Below are positions 27,326-36,034 of a stretch of 64,000 nt of DNA, in pieces. How positions within the stretch are numbered: position 1 is the first letter of the stretch; each line of letters opens with the position of its first letter. Under the pieces are notes generated by a model. That model made no database searches, had not been told where the DNA came from, and was given only the letters and a program-made list of their open reading frames with translations. The stretch lies in assembly GCA_023394415.1 (NCBI GenBank), contig JAEXAR010000043.1, forward strand, positions 156,822 to 220,821, read 5' to 3'. The position numbers and the translations under genes were made by a program. This stretch comes from Bacteroidota bacterium. Lineage in GTDB: Bacteria; Bacteroidota; Bacteroidia; Flavobacteriales; Weeksellaceae.

Positions 27326-27589
27326 ATGAATTTCAATCCTGAAATCCTCGGGTTAATAGGAGGTTCGTTGTCGTGCATCACATTTGTACCCCAAATTTTT
27401 AAAACCTGGAAATCAAAATCTGTAAAAGATATTTCTGTTAATATGTTCATCATTGTACTCTTCAGTACCGTGATTTGGATTGCTTACGGAATTATAAAAG
27501 ACAGTATTTCCATTATTCTTACCAATATTGTAGTATTCCTCACGGCTCTAATAATGTTGTTTATGAAGTGGAAATTTTCAAAAGAATAA
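27326..27589 (+). CDS. SemiSWEET sugar transporter (second of a pair)
   Basis: This 87-residue paralogue of the preceding gene has the same three-helix plan. The N-terminus is MNFNPEILGLIGG, the PQ motif ITFVPQIFKTWKSKSVKDIS, helix two TVIWIAYGI, and helix three TNIVVFLTALIMLF. The two proteins differ clearly in sequence, so a heterodimer or two substrate preferences are possible. The two genes are probably co-transcribed. Confidence 0.88.
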   Translation: MNFNPEILGLIGGSLSCITFVPQIFKTWKSKSVKDISVNMFIIVLFSTVIWIAYGIIKDSISIILTNIVVFLTALIMLFMKWKFSKE

Positions 27590-27624
27590 AGCCAAAAGGA
27601 TAATTAGGTTCCTTGTCAAATTCA

Positions 27625-27632
27625 TATTTTTG
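27625..27632 (+). promoter_or_regulatory. -7 box TATTTTTG for hflX
   Basis: This exact TAnnTTTG match lies 22 nt before ATG 27655 and inside the longer frame that starts at TTG 27613. It supports the shorter protein. Confidence 0.45.
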
Positions 27633-27654
27633 TAAAAATGCAGAAAGCCTCTTT

Positions 27655-28866
27655 ATGTTAGAAAAAAAAGAACACGCTTACGAAAAAGCCGTTTTGGTAG
27701 GCTTAATCACCAAAGAACAAGACGAAGAAAAACTTCGTGAATATATGGATGAGCTTGAGTTCCTGGCGTATACCGCCGGTGCAACTGTAGAGAAACGCTT
27801 CACCCAAAAAATGTCGCAACCCGATTCCCGAACGTTTGTTGGTAGTGGAAAAGCGGAGGAAATTCGTGATTACATCAAAGAACACGAAATCGGAACGGTA
27901 ATTTTCGATGATGAACTCTCGCCTTCACAGCTAAAAAACCTAGAGCGTGAATTGGAAGTTAAAATTCTCGACAGAACCAACCTGATACTTGATATTTTCG
28001 CACAAAGAGCGCAAACATCATATGCGAGAACACAAGTAGAACTCGCACAATACGAATATCTTCTTCCACGGTTAACCAGAATGTGGACACACTTGGAGCG
28101 TCAACGAGGTGGTATCGGAATGAGAGGACCCGGAGAAACCGAAATTGAAACCGACCGAAGAATTATTCGCGACAGGATTTCATTACTGAAGGATAAACTG
28201 AAAACCATCGATAAGCAAATGTCTACCCAAAGACAAAACCGCGGAAAAATGGTGCGTGTTGCTTTGGTAGGTTACACCAACGTTGGAAAATCTACATTGA
28301 TGAATTCGCTTTCAAAGTCGGAAGTCTTTGCAGAAAACAAACTCTTTGCAACCTTGGATACCACCGTAAGAAAGGTCGTTATTGGCAATCTTCCATTTTT
28401 GTTAACTGATACCGTAGGGTTTATCCGAAAATTGCCAACACAACTGGTAGAATCTTTTAAATCAACTTTGGATGAGGTGCGAGAATCTGATTTATTGATT
28501 CATGTGGTTGATATTTCACACGAAAGTTTTGAAGATCATATTGATTCCGTTAATCAGATTTTAATGGAAATTAATGCGCATCAAAAACCAATGATAATGG
28601 TTTTCAATAAGATAGATGCTTTTGCGTATGAGAAAAAAGATGAAGACGATTTAACACCGGCCACCAAAAAAAATATTTCCCTAGATGAATGGATGAATAC
28701 GTGGATGGCAAAAAGCAAACATCCAACCGTCTTTATATCGGCTTTAACCAAAGAAAACTTCCCGGAAATGAAAAAACTAATCTACGATGAAGTTCTGAAA
28801 ATCCATATTTCGCGCTTTCCGTATAATGACTTTTTGTTTGAGTATTTTGAGGATGAGGAGGTTTAA
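27655..28866 (+). CDS. hflX: GTPase HflX
   Basis: HflX is a ribosome-associated GTPase that splits stalled ribosomes. The 403-residue form from ATG 27655 has the N-terminal HflX domain (ATVEKRFTQKMSQPDSRTFVGSGK split across it), the glycine-rich linker RQRGGIGMRGPGETEIETDRR and a coiled coil. The G domain has G1 GYTNVGKST, G3 DTVGF and G4 NKID. A short C-terminal extension (DFLFEYFEDEEV) follows. The start at TTG 27613 is unlikely, given the promoter box inside it. Confidence 0.95.
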   Translation: MLEKKEHAYEKAVLVGLITKEQDEEKLREYMDELEFLAYTAGATVEKRFTQKMSQPDSRTFVGSGKAEEIRDYIKEHEIGTVIFDDELSPSQLKNLERELEVKILDRTNLILDIFAQRAQTSYARTQVELAQYEYLLPRLTRMWTHLERQRGGIGMRGPGETEIETDRRIIRDRISLLKDKLKTIDKQMSTQRQNRGKMVRVALVGYTNVGKSTLMNSLSKSEVFAENKLFATLDTTVRKVVIGNLPFLLTDTVGFIRKLPTQLVESFKSTLDEVRESDLLIHVVDISHESFEDHIDSVNQILMEINAHQKPMIMVFNKIDAFAYEKKDEDDLTPATKKNISLDEWMNTWMAKSKHPTVFISALTKENFPEMKKLIYDEVLKIHISRFPYNDFLFEYFEDEEV

Positions 28867-28907
28867 TTTGAAAATGTGATAATTTGGTAATGTGATAATT
28901 TGAAAAT
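28865..28907 (+). repeat. Tandem repeat, 2.7 copies of a 16-bp unit
   Basis: The units AATTTGAAAATGTGAT (28865-28880), AATTTGGTAATGTGAT (28881-28896) and a partial AATTTGAAAAT follow each other without gaps. The repeat starts at the hflX stop codon. It resembles other low-complexity intergenic spacers in this window. Confidence 0.75.
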
Positions 28908-29065
28908 AAAAAAATTGTCTTCCTTTTTTATTAATAGTTTCATTTAATGCTTCGACACAGAAAATTATCACTGTGGATTGATAAATTTCCTATTGAATCT
29001 GGTATTTTTGAGCAAATTAAAAATTTTCTTTTTGAATTAAGTATCCGTTTTGTGTTAAAATAAAA

Positions 29066-29782
29066 ATGAAAACCATCAACCAAATAAAATCCGCTCTCAA
29101 ATTCCTTTCCATCAAAGAAAAGAAAGAATTTTATCCTCGTTTTTTCAAAGCAGGCCCCGGAGAATATGCCGAAGGTGACGAGTTCATCGGTGTTACCGTT
29201 CCCGATCAAAGAAAAATCGTAAAGGAGTTTTGGAATAAAATTTCGCTGAATGAAATTGGCGAGTTGCTTTCATCAAAAATTCACGAACATAGGCATACAG
29301 CTCTGCTGATGCTTGTTGCCAAATACGAAAAATCAAAATCAGAGGATGAAAAACAGCAAATTGTGGCGTTTTATCTCCAAAATTTGCAGCATATTAATAA
29401 TTGGGATTTGGTTGATAATTCGTGTTATAAGATTTTAGGAAAGCATTGTTTTGAAAATAAAGACAACAGTATTCTGAAGAAACTTTCCAAATCTGATAAT
29501 ATGTGGCACAAAAGAATGGCTATTGTCAGCACCATGTATCACATCAAGAAAGGTGAATATGATTTAACAAAAGATATAGCCCTTAAAAATCTTTATCATC
29601 CCCACGATTTAATGCATAAAGCCAATGGTTGGCTCTTACGCGAAATGGGAAACAAGAACGAAGATGAACTTTTGAAATTTTTGGATAAAAATTATCATCA
29701 AATGCCAAGAACATCTCTTCGTTATGCGATAGAAAAATTAGACGAAAACACAAGACAAGAATTTTTAAAGGGAGAACGATAG
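29066..29782 (+). CDS. DNA alkylation repair protein, AlkD-like
   Basis: This 238-residue protein is built of HEAT-like repeats. AlkD enzymes remove positively charged alkylated bases without base flipping. Family blocks seen are FFKAGPGEYAEGDEFIGVTVPDQR (in two parts), INNWDLVDNSCYKILG, MWHKRMAIVSTMYHI and ANGWLLREMG. The WDLVD and lysine/arginine-rich helices are typical. It appears to be a single gene. Confidence 0.92.
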   Translation: MKTINQIKSALKFLSIKEKKEFYPRFFKAGPGEYAEGDEFIGVTVPDQRKIVKEFWNKISLNEIGELLSSKIHEHRHTALLMLVAKYEKSKSEDEKQQIVAFYLQNLQHINNWDLVDNSCYKILGKHCFENKDNSILKKLSKSDNMWHKRMAIVSTMYHIKKGEYDLTKDIALKNLYHPHDLMHKANGWLLREMGNKNEDELLKFLDKNYHQMPRTSLRYAIEKLDENTRQEFLKGER

Positions 29783-29846
29783 GTTTTTAATAATATCATA
29801 ATCCTGAATAAAGAGTTTTAAAAATTAAAAATTTCAGTAACCCCAA

Positions 29847-30197
29847 ATGGAATACACACTTTACCTTCGTGAAATTACCCATTACTTTCTGCACTTGGTC
29901 TTTCCGGTGGTTATTGGATTGGTGTTCTTCCGTACTAACTGGAAAAAAGCCTATCTCATTATGCTGGGAACGATGCTGGTAGATTTAGATCACATTTTTG
30001 CCAACCCTCTTTTTGATCCTAATCGGAATAGTATTGGTTTTCATCCTTTACATACTTATCCAATGATTGGGCTTTATGCTTTGGGAACCATTTTTTTGAA
30101 AGGTAATTATAGAATTATTGCAATAGGGCTTTTGTTTCATATGTTTACCGACTTTCAGGATTTTTATTTCTGGAAAGATTATGCATATTTTAAATAA
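29847..30197 (+). CDS. DUF6122 family membrane protein
   Basis: The 116-residue protein has three or four hydrophobic helices and a conserved polar set: HYFLHLVFP, DLDHIFANPLFDPNR, GFHPLHTYP and FHMFTDFQDF. Acidic and histidine residues repeated within membrane segments recall YdjM-type metal-dependent hydrolases, but activity has not been shown for DUF6122. It is followed by chaA at 52 nt. Confidence 0.75.
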   Translation: MEYTLYLREITHYFLHLVFPVVIGLVFFRTNWKKAYLIMLGTMLVDLDHIFANPLFDPNRNSIGFHPLHTYPMIGLYALGTIFLKGNYRIIAIGLLFHMFTDFQDFYFWKDYAYFK

Positions 30198-30249
30198 CTA
30201 TTTCGTTTTTGATAGATTTTTTGTATTTTGTGAAGATAAAAAATAAGAG

Positions 30250-31323
30250 ATGAAAATAAAGAAATATCTACACTGGACGAATATACTTCCTGTTTTCGCC
30301 GGAATATTCTATTTAGGCGGATTTTTGGATGATAGTACTGCTATGAATGTTATTGGAGCTCTACTTCTTTTCGGAAGTGTTTTGGCTGCTGTACACCACG
30401 CAGAAGTAATAGCACATAAAGTAGGTGAACCATACGGAACGATTATTTTAGCCATTTGCATTACCATTCTTGAAGTTGGACTTATTATTTCCTTTATGCT
30501 TTCTGGCAGTGAAGGAGCACTTACTTATGCCAGAGATACCGTTTTCGCTGCAGTAATGATTATCCTGAACGGAATTCTCGGGCTTTGTATTTTAGTAGGC
30601 GGCGTTCGTTATCGGGAGCAGTTTTTTGCGAGAAGTTCTGTTACCACTTATCTCGTAAGTTTGGTTGCAATTTTGGTTCTCACGCTTATTTTGCCCAATT
30701 ATACTTCCAGCCAAAGAGGACCTTTCTACACCGAACCTCAATTGATATTTGTGTCATTGGCGTGTCTGGTTATTTATGGTACTTTTCTTATGGTACAGAC
30801 GGTAAGACACAGAAACTATTTTGTTTGTGATAATGAAGATCACGAAGATCACGATGAAAAGCCTTCCTCACTTAAAACCATTATCAGCCTTGTGTTGCTG
30901 ATTGTGTGTTTGGCAGTGGTAATTTTCATGGCTAAAGGTCTGTCTCCGGTTATTGAAGGTTTTGTGAAAAGTATTGGCGCACCTAAAGCTTTAGTGGGCG
31001 TCATCATTGCAGGTGTTGTTCTTTTGCCGGAAGGTTTTGCAGCAGTGCGTGCAGCGAGAAACAATCAAATACAGTCTTCGGTTAATTTGGCTTTAGGTTC
31101 AGCATTGGCAAGTGTCGGACTTACCATTCCTGCCATTTCAGCGGTTTGTATTATTTATGATATTCCGTTTGTGCTGGGATTGGATATAAAATCGATTATT
31201 CTTTTAGCACTTTCAGTCTTTATTGTAATGATTTCATTAAGTCGAGGCAAAACGAATATCCTTTACGGGACGGTACTTTTGGTTAATCTGGCGGCCTATA
31301 TTTTCACCGTTATTTTTCCTTAA
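30250..31323 (+). CDS. chaA: Calcium/proton antiporter ChaA
   Basis: An inner-membrane cation/proton exchanger of the CaCA superfamily. The 357 residues form two homologous halves of about five helices each. The alpha-repeat motifs are seen as GTIILAICITILEVGLIISFM and VGVIIAGVVLLPEGFAAVRAA, each with the essential glutamate. An acidic cytoplasmic loop (DNEDHEDHDEKPSS) separates them. The length matches ChaA of other bacteria. Confidence 0.92.
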   Translation: MKIKKYLHWTNILPVFAGIFYLGGFLDDSTAMNVIGALLLFGSVLAAVHHAEVIAHKVGEPYGTIILAICITILEVGLIISFMLSGSEGALTYARDTVFAAVMIILNGILGLCILVGGVRYREQFFARSSVTTYLVSLVAILVLTLILPNYTSSQRGPFYTEPQLIFVSLACLVIYGTFLMVQTVRHRNYFVCDNEDHEDHDEKPSSLKTIISLVLLIVCLAVVIFMAKGLSPVIEGFVKSIGAPKALVGVIIAGVVLLPEGFAAVRAARNNQIQSSVNLALGSALASVGLTIPAISAVCIIYDIPFVLGLDIKSIILLALSVFIVMISLSRGKTNILYGTVLLVNLAAYIFTVIFP

Positions 31324-31336
31324 TACGAAGATAAAA

Positions 31337-31729
31337 TCACCTTTTATCTGAAAGTTTTGTTGCTGTTTCCATCTTATAAGCCATCAGTTGCGAGATATTG
31401 TTGGCTTTGTAAATTGCTAAATCTGCCTTTTCGCCGGTGAAAAGCTCTTGTACGGTTTCCGTCCACAATTTCAGCCAATGTTCGAAATGTGATTTTTCCA
31501 TTGCCACCATTTCATTGATAGGGAAATGGGCTGCCATAGGATTTCCTTTATAAGAAATCTGCCCAAAAAGAAGGGTTTCCCAAAACTGATACATTTTCGG
31601 CAGGTGCTTGCTCCAATCAACTTTGGCTACATCGTTAAAGAAGAATCCAATAGTATCATCCTTCTGTATTTTTCCGTAAAATGTATTTACCAGAAGTTCA
31701 ATATCTTCTCTGGTTTCCAATTTTCTCAT
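31337..31729 (-). CDS. Group III truncated haemoglobin
   Basis: This 130-residue globin has FFFNDVAKVDWSKHLPKM and WETLLFGQISYKGNP, and the proximal haem histidine in MEKSHFEHWLKLW (H81). Group III globins may handle oxygen, nitric oxide or redox sensing, and the role is unsettled. The -7 box TAATTTTG is followed by CAAT and then ATG, so the mRNA may be leaderless. Confidence 0.9.
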   Translation of the reverse strand: MRKLETREDIELLVNTFYGKIQKDDTIGFFFNDVAKVDWSKHLPKMYQFWETLLFGQISYKGNPMAAHFPINEMVAMEKSHFEHWLKLWTETVQELFTGEKADLAIYKANNISQLMAYKMETATKLSDKR

Positions 31730-31733
31730 ATTG

Positions 31734-31741
31734 CAAAATTA
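31734..31741 (-). promoter_or_regulatory. -7 box TAATTTTG abutting the globin start
   Basis: This exact TAnnTTTG match ends four bases before the ATG at 31729. The arrangement (TAATTTTGCAATATG) is nearly the same as at sufE. Confidence 0.45.
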
Positions 31742-31845
31742 CAGTTTTAAAAATTGGAAGGTTTATGACTTGAGGCATATTGATTTTTCGGAGAAGAAAA
31801 TCAGTATGAATAACATCTTTGAAAATATATGTATCTGTAGGTTTT

Positions 31846-32301
31846 TTACATTTCGGGTTCAAACATCGCCAATCCTAAATTGTGAAGCATTGGTGCATTG
31901 TCACAACTCACATATTTCGCCGGTTCAGTTTCACTTGTGTTTACATTGTAATGCCAAGTCCAAACAGGAACAAAAACAGCGTCGCCTTTTTTCCATTCCA
32001 CTTTTCGGTCTTCAATCATGGTGTAGCCTTCGCCTTCTGTAATAAACATTATGGTTTCATAACTATGTCTGTGTTTTCCGCTTTTGGTATTCGGCTTCAA
32101 GGTTCCAATCGTCATACACATTGTTTTGCTTGGCAGATCTACAATGAAAAATGGAGGCTTGCTGTCGTTTTCGAAAATTGCATTTTTCTGTTCAACATTT
32201 TGATGCAAAAGAGTTTCGGGAATTTCCAATAAAGGACTTGTTGCTTTTTGGTAGAATGGTTTGGTGATGGTTTTACCTTGAATTTTTTCGTTTGTGCTCA
32301 T
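31846..32301 (-). CDS. Cupin-domain protein
   Basis: This 151-residue protein has a single cupin fold. Motif 1 is GKHRHSYETIMFITEGEGYTMIED (in parts) and motif 2 is KGDAVFVPVWTWHYNVN. Histidines and a glutamate typical of metal binding are present in HRHSYE and WHYN. Such proteins may be dioxygenases, isomerases or binding proteins. No substrate is suggested by context. Confidence 0.82.
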   Translation of the reverse strand: MSTNEKIQGKTITKPFYQKATSPLLEIPETLLHQNVEQKNAIFENDSKPPFFIVDLPSKTMCMTIGTLKPNTKSGKHRHSYETIMFITEGEGYTMIEDRKVEWKKGDAVFVPVWTWHYNVNTSETEPAKYVSCDNAPMLHNLGLAMFEPEM

Positions 32302-32368
32302 TTTTTAAATATTAAGCGACAAAGTTTTGAAAATAGGAGAGTATAAACAATCCGTTTCTTGCTAATTT

Positions 32369-32590
32369 TTACTTTTGGGCAAATTGAGAAAGTTCCCAGC
32401 CCAACATGGATTGTTTTCGGGCTTTACCAAAGTTGAAACTCCCAACAGTTCCGTTGTTCGTAATGATTCTATGGCAAGGTATCAAGTAGGAAATAGGGTT
32501 TTGTCCCACAATTGTTGCAACGCTTCTCACCGCATTTTCGTTGTTAGAAATTGCTGCCAAACTTTGGTAACTGCAAACATTTCCAAAAGA
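32369..32590 (-). pseudogene. Remnant of O6-alkylguanine-DNA methyltransferase (C-terminal domain only)
   Basis: The frame, open from a TAA near 32595, reads KISFGNVCSYQSLAAISN, NAVRSVATIVGQNPISYLIPCHRIITNNG and FGKARKQSMLGWE. These are the DNA-binding domain and the alkyl-acceptor PCHR cysteine of MGMT/Ogt. The N-terminal domain is absent and no in-frame start lies before the helix-turn-helix region. Upstream DNA instead reads, in another frame, the start of a signal-peptide ORF. I infer a deletion that removed the 5' part of the gene. Confidence 0.7.
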
Positions 32591-32670
32591 AATTTTTTAA
32601 TAATGCTGATTTGTTGAGAAAAAATCAAACTTGAGATCAATAAAAATACTATTTGGACAACGGTTTTCAT
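32527..32670 (-). other. Short chimeric ORF with signal-peptide-like start over the MGMT remnant
   Basis: The ORF of 47 codons begins MKTVVQIVFLLISSLIFSQQ, which looks like a Bacteroidota secretory signal peptide. It then runs out of frame through the MGMT remnant to a TGA. It probably marks the junction of a rearrangement that joined the beginning of a secreted-protein gene to the MGMT tail. I do not claim that it is translated. Confidence 0.35.
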
Positions 32671-32917
32671 AAAATTATACAATTGAAAAGAGCTTTTGCG
32701 AGATGTGGTTTACAAGTGAAGTTGAGAAGAAAAATTTGTTTGAGGTATTTCTAACTCTCAAATATACAGAATAATCCTCTCAGTAATTAGCCTTTAATCA
32801 ATCCAAAACGTTTAAAGCTAGCAATGCTTTTTGATAATAATTATTTATAACATTTGCTCATAAAACGCCTATTTTTGCATCAACAAAACGATTAACAGCA
32901 ACAGAAAAATTCAAAAA
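32591..32917. other. Non-coding stretch between the MGMT remnant and the YkgJ-like gene
   Basis: No credible gene is seen apart from the signal-peptide-like fragment ending at 32670. The DNA is AT-rich, with an exact -7 box TATTTTTG at 32870-32877 that probably serves the following gene. Confidence 0.5.
32870..32877 (+). promoter_or_regulatory. -7 box TATTTTTG for the YkgJ-like gene
   Basis: This exact TAnnTTTG match is 40 nt before the TTG start at 32918. TTTG upstream is too close to be a normal -33 box. Confidence 0.4.
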
Positions 32918-33406
32918 TTGGATCTGGAATTCTATAAAAAACAGGCACTTATAAAACATAAAGACCACAAAAAATTCTTAGATGGTCTTAAAAAGAAACC
33001 GCCCAAAAATCTAGATTACGCTGTACAGGAAACTCACAACGAAGTATTTGAAGAAATCGATTGCCTCCAATGTGCTAACTGCTGCAAAACAACGGGACCT
33101 CTGTTTACCGAAAAAGACATCGAACGCATTGCCAAACACCTTCGTATGAGACCCGCAGATTTTGAAAACAAATTTTTAAGAGTGGATGAGGATCACGATA
33201 AAGTTTTACAAAATCTTCCCTGCTGGTTTCTGAATGAAGATAATACCTGCTCTATTTACGAAGTGCGTCCCAAAGCCTGTAGAGAGTTTCCTCATACCGA
33301 TCGCAAGAAGATTTATCAAATCAACCATCTAACTCTAAAAAACAAGGTCATTTGTCCTGCCGCATACACTTTTTTGGAAAAATTACCCCAAAACTTGAAA
33401 AAGTAA
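32918..33406 (+). CDS. YkgJ family cysteine-cluster protein
   Basis: This 162-residue protein has the cysteine set C49, C52, C55, C56 (DCLQCANCCKTTGPLF) and further cysteines in NLPCWFLNEDNTCSIYEVRPKACREFP (in parts) and VICPAAY. Family members are predicted to bind zinc or an Fe-S cluster, and the function is unknown. No ATG precedes the conserved region, so a TTG start at 32918 is the best choice. The real start could be another rare codon upstream. Confidence 0.8.
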   Translation: MDLEFYKKQALIKHKDHKKFLDGLKKKPPKNLDYAVQETHNEVFEEIDCLQCANCCKTTGPLFTEKDIERIAKHLRMRPADFENKFLRVDEDHDKVLQNLPCWFLNEDNTCSIYEVRPKACREFPHTDRKKIYQINHLTLKNKVICPAAYTFLEKLPQNLKK

Positions 33407-33757
33407 ATTACGAGAGATTTCTATTCACGAAAGTGTAAAGATTAGGACCGGAAACTCCGGAGAATTTTTGGCGCGAGTGCAGCGAGCGTCAATGAAGAGC
33501 TTAGTATTAGTAATTTCCCAAGATTATGTAGAGATCATATTCTTTTCTTTAGCAAGCATTCTTTTGTAATGTAACGAAAGAAAAAAATTCTGAAAAATCT
33601 GCCAAAAATCATCCACACAATTATCAAAAACAGAAAATTTCAATAAAAATCTTTCGTAACTTTAGTTTCCCAAAAAAATCCGAAGACAGAAGTTCGAAGC
33701 AAAAACTTGGTACTCGAAACTCGGAACCAATAAGAAACAAAATAAACAATAGACATT
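33407..33757. other. 351-nt spacer before the EF-G-like gene, no gene seen
   Basis: The spacer holds no credible ORF. It has a locally GC-rich stretch near 33440-33492 with a small CCGG/CCGG hairpin and a GCGAGTGCAGCGAGCG direct repetition. A repetitive GAAGTTCGAAGC / CTTGGTACTCGAAACTCGG stretch follows near 33680-33728. A weak -7-like TAACTTTA occurs at about 33657. The GC island may be a relic of a repeat element. Confidence 0.5.
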
Positions 33758-35884
33758 ATGAGTGCAACAACTAAAGATTTACGGAATGTGGTTTTGCTCG
33801 GTCACTCCGACAGCGGCAAAACTACACTTATAGAGACGATGTTATACGAGGGCGGGGCCATCAAACGCCGCGGTTCTGTGGAAGGGCAGAATATGGTCGG
33901 CGATTTTACGGACATTGAGCACGAAAAAGGCAAAACAATTTTCTCTCACCAAATGTTCGTAAACTGGAAAAACAACAAAATCAATATTATAGATACACCG
34001 GGATTCGATGATTTTGTAGGTGAAGTGGTTTCTTCCCTCAAAGTTGCAGATACGGCGCTTATTGTTTTGAACGCTGCCGCAGGTGTGGAAGTGGGAACCG
34101 AACTGGTTTGGGAATATGTGGAAAAATACAAAACCCCAGCAATGTTCGTCATCAACCAGATGGACCATCCAAAAGCCGATTTTGAAATGACTTTGAATCA
34201 GGCAAAAGAACGTTTCGGTGCTAAACTCGTTCCGATACAGTATCCTTTGAATTCCGGTGATGGTTTCAACCAAATTGTGGATGCCTTGAGAATGGTAATG
34301 TACGAATTTCCGAAAGACGGCGGAAAACCGGAGAAAAAACCAATTCCTGAAATTGAAATGGCGCGTGCCAACGAAATGCACAACGCACTTGTAGAAATAG
34401 CCGCTGAAAATGAGGAAGGCTTGATGGAAAAATATTTCGAAGAAGGCAATCTGTCTGAAGAAGAACTCGCTAAAGGAATCACTATTGCTTTGGCTCACCA
34501 ACAGTTTTTCCCTGTTTTTGTTGCTTCCGGGCTCAAAGATATGGGATCAGGAAGAATTATGGGCTTCATCGACGATATTGCACCATCACCGATGGACAGA
34601 CCGAAACGCGTGATGGAAGACGGAAGCGAAGTAGCGTACGATCCTAACGACAAAACAACGATTTTCATTTATAAAACCTCTTCCGAACCACAGGTTGGAT
34701 TACTTTCTTATTTTAAAGTATTGAGCGGAACATTGAAGCCTGGAGACGAACTCATTAATGCAGATAATGGGGAAGTGGAAAGAATTACACAGTTATTTGT
34801 AGCCGAAGGTAAAGAGAGAACACCTGTAAATCAGTTGGAAGCAGGGGATTTGGGAGTTACCGTTAAATTAAAATCAGGACACACCAACAATACGCTGAAT
34901 ACCAAAGGACTGAACAGAAAAATCCGTCCGATGGAATTCCCTGAAAGCCGCATAAGAAAAGCCGTTTTTGCAGAAAGTTCAGCTGAAACCGAAAAACTTT
35001 TTGCTGCGCTGAATAAAATCAAAGAAGAAGATCCAACTTTAAAAGTGGACATTGATCAGGATACACACGAAGCGATTTTGGGTGGACAGGGACAACTGCA
35101 TATCGATTTAGTGAAACAGCGCCTTGAAAAAGAATTCGGCGTGAAAATGCAGATGAAAAATCCAAAAGTTTCCTACCGTGAAACGATTACCGGAAAAGCC
35201 GATGCCGATTACCGCCACAAAAAACAATCCGGTGGAGCAGGACAGTTTGGTGAAATTCATATGCGCGTTGAAAATTATTACGAAGGAATGGAAGAACCAA
35301 AAGGTCTGAACATCCGTCAGCACGAAATTGAAGATTTACCTTGGGGCGGAAAATTCGCGTTCTACTGGTGTATTGTTGGTGGTGCCATCGACAACCGTTA
35401 CATTGGCGCGATTAAAAAAGGAATTATGTCGCAGATGAAAAACGGACCTTTAACAGGTTCTCCTTGCCAAAATATCCGCGTTTCTGTTTATGATGGGAAA
35501 ATGCACAGTGTAGACAGTAATGATATTTCTTTTCAGTTGGCAGCATCAGGTGCTTTTAAAGAGGCGTTCCAAAATGCAAAACCTCAGCTTTTGGAGCCAA
35601 TGTATCACGTTGAAATCCTTTGTCCGGACGATGCAACTGGTGATGTAATGGGAGATTTGCAAACAAGAAGAGCCATTATCTCCGGAATGGATACGGAAGG
35701 ACATTATCAGAAAATTATTGCAGAAATTCCTTTGGCAGAAATGAATGACTATGGTTCTACACTTCGCTCAATAACAGGAGGTAAAGCAAAATTCTCTATG
35801 AAGTTTTCAGATTACCAGCTTGTTCCACCAAATGTACAGCAGGAACTCGTGAAAAAACATGCAGAAGAAGCAGTGGAAGCATAA
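33758..35884 (+). CDS. EF-G-like translational GTPase (FusA2-type)
   Basis: This 708-residue paralogue of elongation factor G has G1 GHSDSGKTT at 15-23, G3 DTPGF and G4 NQMD, where canonical EF-G has NKMD. Domains II-V are complete, including GGQGQLHIDL, DYRHKKQSGGAGQFGEI and the C-terminal EF-G fold (MDTEGHYQKIIAEIPLAEM). The switch I region is short and differs from true EF-G. It is likely the accessory EF-G2 group rather than the essential factor, and its exact role is unknown. The gene stands alone. Confidence 0.9.
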   Translation: MSATTKDLRNVVLLGHSDSGKTTLIETMLYEGGAIKRRGSVEGQNMVGDFTDIEHEKGKTIFSHQMFVNWKNNKINIIDTPGFDDFVGEVVSSLKVADTALIVLNAAAGVEVGTELVWEYVEKYKTPAMFVINQMDHPKADFEMTLNQAKERFGAKLVPIQYPLNSGDGFNQIVDALRMVMYEFPKDGGKPEKKPIPEIEMARANEMHNALVEIAAENEEGLMEKYFEEGNLSEEELAKGITIALAHQQFFPVFVASGLKDMGSGRIMGFIDDIAPSPMDRPKRVMEDGSEVAYDPNDKTTIFIYKTSSEPQVGLLSYFKVLSGTLKPGDELINADNGEVERITQLFVAEGKERTPVNQLEAGDLGVTVKLKSGHTNNTLNTKGLNRKIRPMEFPESRIRKAVFAESSAETEKLFAALNKIKEEDPTLKVDIDQDTHEAILGGQGQLHIDLVKQRLEKEFGVKMQMKNPKVSYRETITGKADADYRHKKQSGGAGQFGEIHMRVENYYEGMEEPKGLNIRQHEIEDLPWGGKFAFYWCIVGGAIDNRYIGAIKKGIMSQMKNGPLTGSPCQNIRVSVYDGKMHSVDSNDISFQLAASGAFKEAFQNAKPQLLEPMYHVEILCPDDATGDVMGDLQTRRAIISGMDTEGHYQKIIAEIPLAEMNDYGSTLRSITGGKAKFSMKFSDYQLVPPNVQQELVKKHAEEAVEA

Positions 35885-36034
35885 TTAATTTGATTTGAAT
35901 CCACTTTATCAAAGTTCAAAATTTTGACAAAGTTTTTAAAATTGTCGCCGATTGAAAAATTGGTGGTTTTTTTAGTGTATTTTTAAAACTTAATGTTTGT
36001 GTTAATTTAACCGGACGTTTTCGCATTAATCAAA

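Noticed and set aside
31731..32042. 103-codon plus-strand frame over the haemoglobin-cupin spacer
   Set aside because: Half of it is opposite the cupin gene and the product has no recognisable features.
33440..33492. GC-rich island as a structured RNA gene
   Set aside because: Only one 4-bp hairpin is evident, with no promoter or terminator around it.
33842..34501. 219-codon open frame antisense to the EF-G-like gene
   Set aside because: It lies wholly opposite a clear GTPase gene, its product is rich in F, H and C in an unnatural pattern, and no family is recognised.
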